Below, one piece after another: positions 1-12,059 of a stretch of DNA of 64,000 nt; the stretch's first letter is position 1, and each line of letters opens with the position of its first letter. Source of the stretch: Rhynochetos jubatus (Eukaryota; Chordata; Aves; Eurypygiformes; Rhynochetidae); assembly GCA_027574665.1 (NCBI GenBank), contig CM050654.1:22388222-22452221 (forward strand), in the 5' to 3' direction. The notes under the pieces were generated by a model that had not been told where the DNA came from, did no database searches, and saw only the letters and a program-made list of their open reading frames with translations. The position numbers and the translations under genes were made by a program.

Positions 1-2513
1 GGAAGATGAATAAGGAATGCTGATCTTTTGTTTTGTTTGTTTTATTATTTATTAAACCTCCACCGAGCTTGGAGATATCTAGGAGTGAAGGGTTTAAATA
101 TCATTCTTACCTGAATATTCCGTTTAGTAACCCTATGTTTTCCAAGGAGAACACTGGTTGTCTTACTTCTTCAAGATTTATTTTGACAGAGAAAAATCAA
201 CATTCCAGTGGAAATGAGTGAAACATAAACTGCTTCAAGTTTTGCAAACACTCATAATATTTAGCAGTTTCCTTGAGCTGCTCATCAGAACAGACTGCCT
301 GAGATAACTGTACCTTAGGTAGGACTAACATCTTCAAAAGGAAAACTGACTATTCCCCCCAAAATGGCAGCCAGGCCTACCAATGCCTGCAGGCAGGGTG
401 ACACAGTGTGGACAAATTGGAAAAGTACAGTGGTGGAGCTTTGTCAGGGTACCTCCGTTTTTTTAAACTCTGCTACATAGGAAGAGCATTAAGGGCTAGA
501 ACTGCACCACATTCAGCTCTGTGCCATGGTTTCTTATGCACTGAGTCTGTTGGATGACGTGCTGAGATGTATCAGCAAATTCTTCCTAGCCTGAATACTC
601 TCGCCTTGTTCTTTTTCAACGTTGAAAATCAAGAGGGAAAGTCAATGGCATTAGGATAGGAAATTAAAGCTCTGTCCTGCAAATACAAAAGCGTGTTTTA
701 CTTGACGGCAATCCTATTAGACTCAATATTTAACCAACTCCCTGAGCTATCAGTTTTCTTCAATTATTTTTCCATACAATTGTAAATGTCTATATTAAGC
801 AGTGGTTCTGTCCTGGGGGGGAAAAAATACTTACCTCTTTCTCAGACAGATCTTTCTGTAAAGACAGATATTCAAAACAACATTAGAAACTTAGTCATAA
901 TCCAGCTCTACAGGAATGACACTGAAAATGTTAAAATAACTTGTTTCAGCAGCTAGTTAACTAAATCATGCAATTAACATATTAACTAACAGTAATTAAA
1001 CTTTAATTTCTCAGAAACATTATAGCAATCTCTCCATTCTAAAAAATCATTTAAATAATTCCAATTCCTATTACAGATTGTAGATTGCACAAATCACTGA
1101 CTCACCTTGTCCAGCCATAATTTGCTAAAATTACAACGGTAAACAGACTGAACCCAACACAGTTAGCTAGGTAGATGGGTGCAATGAACCAGGAAACTAC
1201 ACTGTTTGCTGTGCTGAATAGCAGCAGCCCGCTATTTGGAGTGAACGATACATACTCTACACTTGAGAAAATCAGAAGCTCTTCTGTGCATACTGTTAGG
1301 CACACACAGAATGAGAACAGTAAGAACACCTTCGAAAAGATTTGACTTTGGCAGTGATCACATGAAGTTACCCTCATCGAATTAGCTCTTATTTTTTAGA
1401 AGATCTCTACAGCTGAAACACATATAACGCATTCCTCCCACTAGTCTCTTGAGAGGACATAAATATGTTGATGCGCAGCAATGTGATACGCATCTCTAAA
1501 ATTCACATGTATGCACACATAATTATGCCAAAGCCATTATTTAAACCAGACAGCAGCCTTGTCCTCAAAACCTGAGTATGGTGGCCTGTTTGGAATGGGT
1601 AAAATAAAGTGTGTTTAGTCACTTGAGAGGTGGTTGCTGTGATACAAATAGCAATGGTAATACCAGAGAAGGTGGGAAGGGCGATACAGAGGGAAAGCAA
1701 TGCAGAGTGGCAGGCTGTTGAAGTGAAGGACAGACAGACAGGAAGGCCAGCTTGTGTACGTGTTCTAGGCCTGTATGAAATCACTCAGGTGTCAGTTTTC
1801 CTGTGGAAGACTCCTGGTTGTTCTTCATATTTCTATTTTATATCTCTGTGCATGCTTAAATCAGGATTCCATCCACTGCTTGTGTCACCAGATTTATAGG
1901 CTAGAGGATGGCTCTATTCTCCATACTTGGCAGGGAATGTCTTTTATAATTAAGTTCATATTCAGAAAAGAGGCACCCAAGCAAAACTTCAAGCTCAATT
2001 TATACATTTCCTCCTGATTATGTAATAGGTTTTCCATGGAAATTCAGAGATGTTTGTGGCCAAGTTCAGATTTTATCTACATTGGCATATCTCCATTAAG
2101 GTCTACAAATCTGTTTTCACTTCTGCAAAAGCTGCATCTTTTTGGCTAGAAAGGGCTACAGAAGAAAACATTAAGGTGTAAAAAAATGGTGGTGGGGTTT
2201 TTTTTGTTTGTTTTTTTTTTTTTTTTTAAGAACGGAGGTTTAAAATAGCTTTCTTAGGGGAAAAACAGAGGTAAAAATAACTTCACAACAGGTCTCTAAT
2301 TCGACTTCCAACTTCAAATATTTTGGCTGGCAAGATCTGAATTGTGGGGAGAGAAAGGAAACCTGTACTTTGGCACAGTGGTCTTATTAATAAAAGTGGG
2401 TTACTTTAACATGTAAAAAGTAAAGGTTTCTTCAATAGCCTAAGCATTTCCAAATATTGGAAATAAGACCATTTTTTTACATATAACTATTTCAAATCCT
2501 TTCTCATACATAC
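1..2513 (-). other. Intron(s) or downstream part of the VWA/collagen-like gene
   Basis: No clear coding exon is visible here. The strand and order place it downstream of the VWA exon, so it should be intronic. No Gly-X-Y coding stretch, as expected for a collagen body, is seen on the - strand. Two tiny candidate exons with good splice sites lie near 1106-1124 and 835-855 and are discussed separately. A T-rich tract runs about 2198-2227. Open frames on both strands at 1.1-2.0 kb show no recognisable domain. Confidence 0.5.
835..855 (-). CDS. Candidate 21-bp microexon after the VWA exon
   Basis: On the - strand a 21-base segment encoding KDLSEKE is flanked by a plausible acceptor (tgtctttacag) and a strong donor (gtaagt). 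The VWA exon ends in phase 0 and 21 is divisible by three, so a direct junction would keep the frame. Very short exons are common in collagen genes. Against it, seven codons carry no family signature, the acceptor has only a modest pyrimidine tract, and such patterns arise by chance. Confidence 0.3.
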
Positions 2514-3082
2514 CATTTCTTTGAGAACCTTCTCCACAGTTTCTTTCTCCTGGAGGTTGAAAACAAACTTGGATGCTGGGACACTGGCCAGGAGCCGGAG
2601 CTTGGCAGCATTGCTAACTTCCTCAGCCACTCTGGTCATTCCCATTGTGAAAAATACAATTCCTTGGTGTTTAGCATCAGCTGTAGCTGCAAAAATATCA
2701 GGGTTTCTTGGATGGTCCACTCCATCGGTGAAGAGCAAGGCTACTTTCACACTACCTGGAGTCCCTTCAGTCATGTAGAGTTGTGTGAGGTTCGTTATAG
2801 CATAAGTTGTGTAGGTGCCATGACCTATGTAGGTGATGGGAGCAATGTGGGATTTGAATGCTTCAGGACCTTTCCAGTCATGGAAAGTTTGCTCTATGAA
2901 AACAGTGCTGCTGTACTGAAGTAAGGCCATCCTCCAGCTAAGGGTACGTCCAGAACTAAGCTGCAGACTTCTCATTCTATCTACTGTTTCCAGTACAAAT
3001 TTTTTCTGCTGTTCATGATTATAGTCCTTAGCACTTTCGGAGCTGTCCAGTAAAAAAGCAATTTCCAGAATGCAGTCTTCAT
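2514..3082 (-). CDS. VWA-domain exon (collagen XXVIII-like)
   Basis: This 569-bp exon has an acceptor ttattctag and a donor ATG|gtatgt; it enters in phase 1 and leaves in phase 0. It encodes residues 54-243, a whole VWA domain. The first strand carries ILEIAFLLDSSES with the DxSxS metal-binding motif. The centre has the conserved GHGTYTTYAIT, then VKVALLFTDGVDHP, then an alternating strand/helix region ending in FNLQEKETVEKVLKEM. All metal-coordinating positions seem intact and there is no stop or frameshift, so the exon looks functional. A whole VWA domain in one exon is typical of this collagen family. Confidence 0.88.
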
Positions 3083-4015
3083 CTAGAATAAATAAGTAGG
3101 TAGGTGAGTGGAGTGATTTCATACTAAATCTCATTCTACCCTTACATGTATCTTAGGCTTCACAAGTGGGAGTGCAATTACAGAAATTTTTGAAAACATC
3201 TGTGATCACAAGTGTGACCCTCATGAAGATAGAGCAGATAGAGGCTGAGGAATTTGCTCCAGAACAGATGCCCCAAGGAATAAGAAACTGAAGGTAAGGT
3301 AATGTCATGTAGTATGAAATGAGGAATGTTGTAGTAGTTTTATACACTCTTGCCTGGTATTTCACTGAATATCCTACCAGGATGAGGACTGGGAAGGTGG
3401 AAGTCATCTACAGGAAAATGAGTCTTACTGAATAAGACACTGGAATGTGATCTGACAAAGCCAGATTTTGTCCCTGGTGCTGACACATCCAGTGACATAG
3501 AAGTTTCCAAAAGCAGGATCTGCAGACTATTAATGTTCTGAACTACTGACAATACTGCTTTATAAAAATACAGTTATATGGGCAATTATTCTTTTTGTGA
3601 CAGTAACAGGCTATCAGCCACATCATAAAAAAAGACCAGAAGTAATTTCCTTTTATGAAATACACAAAAGGGGAGGGAAAAGATGAGAGTAAAAAGATAA
3701 AAGTGCAAAAATAAGGAATGTGAAAATGTAGGATGAGGCAAGCCTGGCTGATAATGAGCAATATCTTAGAGGGCAAGTTAGCCATGTAGTCCAGAATCTG
3801 GATAAATGAACTGGAGGGAAAAAACCCACACCTTATTTAAAATTACAATATTCACCTTGATCACTTGGGCTGGGATATTTCTCTACAGTATTTGATAGAG
3901 TGTGCTTAGGTTTTGGTCTTCTCAATCCATATCTTTTTTCTTCCCCGAGAGTTTCTGCTAAAAACTCATGGTGTTCAAGTATCCATAAAAGCCACCAGAA
4001 TCTGAAGAATATCAT
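2514..4015 (-). CDS. 5' part of a VWA-domain gene, collagen XXVIII-like
   Basis: Two coding exons on the - strand (4015-3856 and 3082-2514) join in frame to give about 243 residues: a short N-terminal segment followed by one complete VWA domain. The phase-1 junction rebuilds an Asp codon at residue 54. VWA domains bind extracellular ligands through a metal-ion-dependent adhesion site, and the DSSES motif at residues 66-70, the GTYT threonine and the FTDGVD aspartate are all present. The local wording (GTYTTYAITN, FTDGVDHPRNPD) resembles the first VWA of collagen XXVIII more than collagen VI or matrilins. The triple-helical body and any second VWA would lie left of the window. The gene points away from LRP2. 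Other VWA collagens cannot be fully excluded. Confidence 0.8.
3856..4015 (-). CDS. First coding exon of the VWA/collagen XXVIII-like gene
   Basis: The exon encodes 53 residues plus one base. It starts MIFFRFWWLLWIL, a short hydrophobic run that could be a signal peptide, followed by a basic, proline-containing stretch (RRPKPK). It ends at a good donor (CAAG|gtgaat), and its phase-1 end exactly fits the next exon. An acceptor-like site (tttgtgttgtttag) lies just upstream of the ATG, with exon sequence from about 4033, so the transcript probably has a separate 5'UTR exon further right. The ATG is the first in this exon. The frame would run to 3833 if unspliced. The main uncertainty is the weak signal peptide. 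Confidence 0.65.
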
Positions 4016-4033
4016 TTGTTTGGTTTGTGTTTC

Positions 4034-7000
4034 CTAAACAACACAAATAATAATACAGAAGTACAGCAGTACAAGGACAATAAAACATTATTCAATTTTT
4101 CTTCAGCAGGTTGCTTAGCAGGCTGCATTTTAAAATATAGTCCCTAGAAGCAAGCTGATTTTTTTTTGTAAGATCTTCTGCAAAATATGTAATGAATAAC
4201 AAACAGACATACTGGAATGATTTTCAAGCATAGCACATGGAGTTCTAGCACATGACAAACTGGAGACAGACATTGTACCAACATACTTCAGTTCTCTCTC
4301 AGTGTCTGGTAGTGTTTGTACAACCATCACTTCTCAGCAACCTTAGCCTTGGCTGTACCCAGGCCAATGCAGTGTGAATCCCAAGTGTAATTTACAGGGC
4401 TGTTCTTTTAAAACCTGCTTTTTCCAGAGTTGGCATGGAGAGAAGGAGATACAGAGGCAGACCCAAGTTTTTCCCTGTTCTCTTTACTTAAGAACTGAGG
4501 GTCATGCATACTTCTTGCCATCACAGCACCCCTGTCCTCAGCGGTCCTACAAAGAAGCAGTCATGGCCTGAGGGTGCTGTCCAGGCATGAATGTACCTTC
4601 GGTGTAACCCTGGGGACATGTAGGCCCAGAGTGCTGAGCTCAGGCTCGACAGCTACTTACTGACAGGATTTTTTCCCTTTTGCACGGAGCGGAGCTGTTT
4701 GTCCTGGGCTCTAAGGCACACCTGGAGCTCACAGGCTGCTTACCACTTTGGTTTCATTGTCATCTCCCTGCACACTCTCCCCAGGTAGGAACATTCAGAA
4801 CAAAAGGGCAACTCAGTGGCAAGAATGAACCTGCCAGGACTGAGCATCTCACAGAAGTTCCCTAACTCACACGTCTACAGGGTTGCTCAGCTCCTGCTAG
4901 CTTAGGGCAGGAATTCTGGTGCCCAGACACAGAGAGCAGAGGGAGTCCTTACCTTGATGCCTCCTAAGCAAAACGCTCTGCAGAGATGCAGGATGCTGCC
5001 CTGGGCTCGCTATCAGCTGCGTTGTCCTCCCTGTGCTGGATGCTGTGAGGAAGGTTGGGCTGCAAGCTCCTGTAGGAATTGGTGTCATGTGTCAGGAGGG
5101 GCCAGCAGACAGAGGCAAGGAGAAAGGGGAAGAGCAGCAATCCTAGCTCCCCCTTCTCAGCACCCACCCACTCCTCTCCTCCTCCTGAGGCTATGCACAT
5201 GCATCCTGGATTTAGTCCTCCACAGCCATTTCCACACATGAATCCTCATCCGTACTTGGCCATGTATGGAAGAGGACTGTTTTTTCACCCCAATACACTT
5301 CCCTCCATGCCAGCCCAGTTGTGCCACTACTACACACCTTTCACCCCCATACTTCTGCACATCTGTCATGCTTTGGCAAGGCAGCTTTTGGTACCGGGCA
5401 TCATACTCTGAACATCATCAGCGGTCCATGTCTGCAGGAGCCCTTTCAGACTGAAATGAATCTTCTCGTAATGACGGATTGCAGTTACTGCTGTAGTAGA
5501 AAGACATTTACTGTCCCATGGACTGGGTCAACTGAAATTTTAGTTTCTGGTGAGATTGCCCAGCACAAGGAGGTAAAAAAAGGCCAGTCCAAAAGCTGTA
5601 CAGTTTCTCCAGGCTTGTCTGTGGCACCTGTCCTTTCAGAGACTGTAATAGAGAACAAGGACTGACACAGTGTGATGCCCTCAAAACCTAAGCTAGGTGG
5701 CTGTGGATCCTAAAGGCTCACTTTTTTACCAGTGATTGCAGCTTCTCACCTGATTCTTCAAATATCCTCGGGAAGCTTTTCCATTACAAACCAACATATT
5801 AAACAAGTAGCTCTTTTCCACAGAAATGCATACCTTTTTTCTGTGAATCCATCATTTTCCACCTACTTGCAAACAAAGAGGACCCACTGCTAACCGCTGT
5901 CCTCCTTTCCATCTCAGTGTCCAACAGCTCAGCCCACTTACAACAGTCACAGACAAGGAGGCTGAGGAGATTGTGGTGAAAGGATGCAGCTTTGGCTCCA
6001 AATTAAATAGGTGGGACGGACTGGTCAGACATGCAGCTGGATGCTGAAGCCATTTGCTGTGGTTCTAACCCTGTTTTATATTTTCCATCTTTACCAGTAA
6101 TTAGTGCCAAATTGGTGAACTAGGATGGCTGAAGTGCCCCTCTGCATATGCTATGGCTGCTCATCCTTACCTAAGCTGAAACTAGCTCAGATACTGCTGT
6201 TTGTGCTGCAGTTACAGCTAAGAAAGAATCTTACTTCAAGGCTGGAAAGATTTTATGTTTATTTCACTTCAGCCATTTTTATTTTTCCATGAAAACACTG
6301 ACATATTTAGATTATGATGAAGGCAAGGAATGAAAAGGCAATTTTTTTGCCCTTTAGGGAATACAAATAATATCGTGTCTAACTGAAATAGAAATAATAA
6401 ATCTCACATAGCCCCTAAATCTTACTATGAAAAAATCTAATTCTAGCAAGAAAAAGCATGTTAACTATGGTTGGGATTCTGTGCCTCCCATAAGCAAAAC
6501 ATTGTCATTCTTTCATTTTCACTGCTAATTCCTACCTTAAAACGTAGCTGGCAAATAATTTCTTAATTAACTATTCTGCTTGTATGTTTAGTAGCAAGTT
6601 CTTGGCTCCAGGATATTTCCTTTTATTAATGAATGATGTTTACCCTCAGGACAATTCTTTTTTTGGCCAGGTGCACCTTTAAAAGCTTAGTGGGGCCTCC
6701 ACATTTTTAGAGCTCTTTGCGTGGGATGCATGGTATTATTCTGTCCAGAATTCCAGGTATGTGACATACCTTACGGTACACTTCTAGACTTGCAGTCTTC
6801 TGAAGCTGTGATATTCTCAATACCTGCACAGTTGTTATGGTGACAGTTTATCAAAACCTAAATGATACCCATGTAAAATATGGATGCTTTGATGCATCTG
6901 AGATAACCCTTAAAAATTAACAGGAAGCTTTGTTGCCTAATTTACTGCAAACTTTACCAAGTGCCAGTTAACATTTTAATGGCACTACACTGTATGTATT

Positions 7001-9540
7001 CTTTAAATAGAACAAGTGTCTCAAAAGCTATGATTAGGAACATTCATGTGGTCATTTAAATATTATAAATTTACTGCTAGAATTCAGGGTTTTTTTTTTA
7101 AATAAATAAAAAAGATTCATATTTTATTAAGGAATCTAGACATTGGGTGCTTCAGCAAGCAATCAGGTTTCTATTCACCTACTATTTAAACATATTTAAG
7201 TATCTTTGATGTCTCTGGGAGATGACACTACAGACTTGCACACTTAGTTGACTAAGTTGGGCCCAGCTACCCCAGCTGGCATGCTTCCAACATGACAGTC
7301 GTTAGCATTAAGATGGGTAATCTTTGCAGGAGTCAAAGACTCAAATGAATCTAAAGGCTATGTTACAATTGCACCATCTGAAACTGAGGTCACAAATATT
7401 GCTACATATCCAGATCTTTGGATTTTCCCATCACTGTTTGAAATCCAAGAGTTCTCAGCTGTCTGCTCTCAGTATTTCAGACTGAGAAATGAGGCCTAAC
7501 TTTTTTTCAAAGAACAAAGGAGTATATGAGAACTATTTAAAAACACAGCTAAATAGGCTATACTCCATTACAAGAAATGTCTTATCATTTTAGAACCACA
7601 AGGAGAGATATCATGAAGAAAGATTCACTCTTTCTGCAAGTGGGTGTGTTTACTACTAAGAAGAGAAACCAAAGTGCTATTGCACCCCTTTGTCACTGCT
7701 GTTGCCACTGCATAGGTGATGGCAGCTTCAGAGCTGCACAAGGTTGCAAGGCCACTTTGAAGGGACACAATGAAGAATGGGTGCATAGAGATGCCAGTTG
7801 CTGTGGTGTAGCATGACCTCTTCTGTCAGCAACAGCCCTCACTATCACTTTCCAATGGGCAGAAGTAGCAGCGGGCCTGACTGTTACAAACTTCTTTCCT
7901 GGTGCTCTCTTCTTTATCTGTCCCTCCCACATCTGTGGTACCTCTCTTACAGCCTGGTCTGGCTCAACTGTGATCACTTCATTCATTGGTTAGCAAAATT
8001 CGGTACATTATTGACAAGCCTTGAGTAATTCCTGTTAGGCTGGATTAACTAATGTCCTCTAGCATGATATCGTGTCACTGATACCATGTCACATGAGATG
8101 TGACAGAGCCCTGACTAGTCCTTTTTCAGCTCTCCAACACATCTGTGACAGGACTGGAGATGGAATAAGAATGAGCCAGGATAGCTGGCAAAGTACCATC
8201 TGAATGTTTCTATATGCTAAAGGAATATTCAACCACCAGGGAGGCAGGTTCTTGGAAGCAGCATGAAGCAAACAGAACATACTCTGCTCTGATGGTAATT
8301 TTTTTGCCCCAAAGAGGTTGACATGATGCTTCTGAAATGTTTCTTCTTTTTTTGCCACCTCAGTGTGAATAGTGCACATATCTCGTCTGCTGTGAACTGT
8401 TAAAAATATGCACATTTCACACAATCTTCTTCTAGTGTTTCATGGCCTCAAGATAGTCTTGACCGTTTAACCTGACTGCATCATGCTGTAATGGTATTTC
8501 AAGAGTATTTATTTCATTATACTATACATGCCAGTACATGACTCAAGTGCCCAGAAGAAACAAAAACCTACCTGACTTGAACTTGTAAAATAATGAAAGC
8601 AGACCATGTACAATATTTTGAATCCTGATATTAAAGAGCATTGTTATAAAGAATGTGGGTCACAGTCACGTAAGTTTTATCACGTATGGATTTCAGGGAA
8701 AACAATTCAAAAGTTCAAATACTCAAACTAATTGAACAAGAAAATTTAAAAAAATCAAAACTTCACTGAAGATTGTATCTGAAGAAGGATAAAATAGAAA
8801 ACTGTATTTTACTTTTTGACTGTGAAATGTGTTTTAATCGATTTGACAGCTCAGGATTCAGGCTCTATAGTCAGCTGAGTACATTAAGTCTTGACAAACT
8901 GCATTCTCTTTGCCAACTGTTGCGGCTGCAGTTTAAAAAAAATTAATGTGGATCTATGTTCTGTGACAAAACCTGATTGTTCTATCTGAAAAATGATGTC
9001 TTAATGACACAACCTTATAAAAGCCTATAATAAAATCTTGGCATATGCAAAGGTAGTGGCAGAACTATTTATTCCACTGAGGCCAAGATTTTGTCTTTGC
9101 TTTTTGCTAGAAATCTTGAGCGTTTAGTCTGAAAGAGCTGATCAAAGCAAATCAGCTTTATTGTGTGTATTTGTCTAAACTCACTGTCATGGAAAATGGT
9201 AAGCAAGGTCTTTGATGGCAAGGAGTTACTCTTTGTGTAGCTCCCAACAGATTTTAATGATTCTTTGGGACTGGAGTGATAAACATGGCCTTCTCTTTTG
9301 CAACTGGTATGAACCTGGCTCTCCATTTCCTCCTTTTTTAATGTTGCTCTTATGCAACATTTTTCAGGATGTGGAGGGAGAACACTTAAACTCTAATGAG
9401 GCATGAAGGGAGGAGGATGTCTTCAGTACTTTCACATTTTATCTCTATACAATGCAGCCAAAAGCTCACTCTGAGCATTTAGGTGCTAAATAAGTATTCA
9501 TATTCTGTGCATAATATCAATATATTATGTAATATCGATA
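4034..9540. other. Non-coding stretch upstream of the VWA gene
   Basis: No exon with a recognisable domain and fitting splice sites is seen. If the VWA gene has a distal 5'UTR exon, part of this is its first intron. A GC-richer patch at about 4.6-5.7 kb has overlapping frames on both strands (one rich in Pro, His and Met) but no domain and no conserved borders. The rest is AT-rich. Confidence 0.6.
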
Positions 9541-10387
9541 TAGAATCATAGAATGGTTTGGGTTGGAATCCAACCCCCCTGCCATGGGCAGGGACACCCT
9601 CCACTAGACCAGGTTGCTCAAAGCCTCATCCAGCCTGGCCTTGAACACTTCCAGGGATGGGGCATCCACAGCTTCTCTGGGCAACCTGTGCCAGTGCCTT
9701 ATCACCCTCTACATGAAGATCTTTTTCCTGATGTACAATCTGAATCGCCCTGCTTTCAGTTTAAACCCACTACCCCTTGTCCTGTCATTACTGGCCCTTG
9801 TAAAAAGGCCTGCCCCAGCTTTCTTGTAGGCCCTTCAGGTACTGGAAGGTGCTATAGGGTCTCCCCAGAGCCTTCTCTTCTCCAGGCTGAACAAGCCCAA
9901 TTCTCTCAGCCTTTCTTCATAGGAGAGATGCTCCAGCCCTCTGAGCATCTTTGTGGCTTCCTCTGGACTTGCTCCAAACTGGTCAATATCCTTCTTATGC
10001 TGAGGGCCCCAGAGCTGGAGGCAGCACAGCAGGTGGGGTCTCACAAGAGCAGAGTAGAGGGGGAGAATCCCCTCCCTCAACCTGCTGGCCACACTTCTCC
10101 TGATACAGCCCAGGATACAGTTGGCTTTCTGGGCTGCTGGTGCACACTGCCGTCTCATGTCCAGCTTTTCATCCACCAGTACCCCCAAGTCCTTCTCCTC
10201 AGGGCTGCTCTCAGTCCATTTTCTGCCCAGCCTGTACTTGTGCTTGGGATTGCCTTTGTTGAAATTCATGTGTTTGGCACAGGCCCGCCTCTCCAGCCTG
10301 TCCAGGTCCCTCTGGATATCATCCCTTCCCTCCAGCATGTCGACAGCACCACACAGCTTGCTGTTGTCGGCAAACTTGCTGAGGGTG
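9541..10387 (-). mobile_element. CR1 LINE, 5'-truncated, reverse orientation
   Basis: The left end reads tagaatcatagaatggtttg, the reverse complement of the avian CR1 3' terminus. It continues through the CR1 3' region into the end of ORF2 at about 10387, where similarity stops. About 845 bp remain of an element of roughly 4.5 kb, the usual 5' truncation from incomplete reverse transcription. Flanks are AT-rich with no obvious target duplication. Confidence 0.95.
9835..10338 (-). pseudogene. C-terminal fragment of CR1 reverse transcriptase (ORF2)
   Basis: The - strand frame contains CR1 ORF2 landmarks in order: [79 protein letters not shown]. These lie downstream of the polymerase catalytic motifs, so no active enzyme is encoded. 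Compared with the usual CR1 order, a stretch between HMNFNK and GNPKHKY seems deleted, about ten codons judged by memory of the family. Further right, remnants of the preceding FADD-type segment continue to about 10387. A dead copy. Confidence 0.9.
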
Positions 10388-12059
10388 AAATATATTAGCT
10401 TTCATTTTGTTTTGTAGATACTTGCTTATTTCTACTTTTATTCTAATAGTTTTCCTTTCATTTTTAGTTTCCTTGACTATGAGGTATTTTCCGCCTTACA
10501 GCCTAAGCAAGTAAACACATCTATACATGAGCAACAGTTATTTTCAGAAGTATTTGTAGCTTCAGCCTAACAAGGGAATGAAAGCATATAAATACAGTAC
10601 AGCTACAGTTTTTTATACTAAATATTTGACTGAACGTTTGATAATACTGAACATTTAACTAGATCATGAATCCTCTTAAAATGAAGACTAAACCAAATCT
10701 TAAAGATTTGATTTGCTACATTAGTGCCAATGAAAACATGCTCGGACAATTGAAATTGCTGTTGCATCTCAGTTACTTCTTAGCGTAAGGTATACTTTGC
10801 ACAACTATTTTCTTCCACCTGCCTGATTTTCAACAGCATGATAACTGTAATTAGCAACACAAAACTCTTGCACTATTCTGTTTAAAATACAATAATTACA
10901 TTTTTCAGGAGTGGAAGCTTATATTTTTACAGAATTGCAGTAAAAAGCAGACACTGTAATCTCACATGGCACATATAGAGAAGATGTCTGATAAATGGAA
11001 AAGGCTTTACTCTGCTGGAAATACATTTAGCAAGTTATAGCATCTTGCTGTATGTAAAACAGCATTTTACAAATGAAAATTATAGAGATTTAGTAGAAAA
11101 ATTCAAGTTCCATACAGTTCTATGGCTGTAATCCTTAGATATTGGGAATAGATTTTGTCTTTCAGAGAGGTGAATAGTGTTATAAAAAGACATTTATCTT
11201 GAACCATTGTTGTCAGTATAACTCTAAACTTGCATAAACATCAGCATTTGCATCTCACCTATGGATTTTTACAATTGTTTATAAAAGGTATGCTTTAAAC
11301 TCTGAGTTCATAGCAGTAATTGTGCCAGTAAACTAGCTCTCAGAACCTTTAATGTGCTAATCAAGGCTTGATGGTTCTGACCAGCCTCACCTGGTACCCC
11401 ACACCCCGCCGATGGGCGTGGGGGCTGTATGTCAGTTCAACTGGTGCCATTACGTACAGCTCAGTGCAAATGGCGGCAGGCCTCGCAACGCAGGCGGGTG
11501 TCCACAGCTCCTCACAAAACTCTCAGTGAGCCCCATGAGCAACTTCAGTTCCGTTACACAACGTCTGCTTGTGGCTAAACACTGCGTGACTGGAGCCTGG
11601 GGGCTCCCAAGCTAGCAAAGCTCTACTTCCTCAGACACCTTGAAGGTGAGTGTGCTTCAACATGTGTTTAGGAATGCAAACTTGCAGAATGTAAACAGTG
11701 TGGTGTCATACCAGGAGGAACTCTCATCTATTAATCCACTTTGGGTGGAGTTTGACCAGCTCTTCCCTTGAGGTGTGCCCAGAGCACGGCCCACGGATGG
11801 GCTTCACATGGAGGTACAGCAGGAGTCTGGATGATGGCTTGGGGAGCTAAAAGAGCTCTATGAAATGCAGCGATTATGGAATGGTGTTGCACGGATACAG
11901 CTGACAGTAGTAGGCAGTGTTTAATCTTGTCTGTTCCTAAATATTTGGAGCACCATGCCAGCTGGAGCGTGCTGGTTAGCTTTAAGAGATGTCTTTAATG
12001 TCAGCACCTGATTTTGTATCTGACTGTTACAGGGCTTTAGTAAGTTACAGAGGCATTAC
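10388..12059. other. Intergenic stretch, nothing recognised
   Basis: Mostly AT-rich unique sequence. The GC content rises from about 11.35 kb toward the CpG island. A short open frame at 11412-11615 (+) has no recognisable domain and no splice context that supports it. Confidence 0.6.

Noticed and set aside
5079..5411. Pro/His/Met-rich open frame (+) with overlapping frames on both strands
   Set aside because: No domain, no splice pairing with neighbours, and the composition follows a locally C-rich patch; the overlapping frames on both strands indicate stop-poor composition and not selection.
9553..10398. 281-codon frame (+), the longest in the window
   Set aside because: It is the antisense of the CR1 reverse-transcriptase region; the real coding signal is on the - strand.
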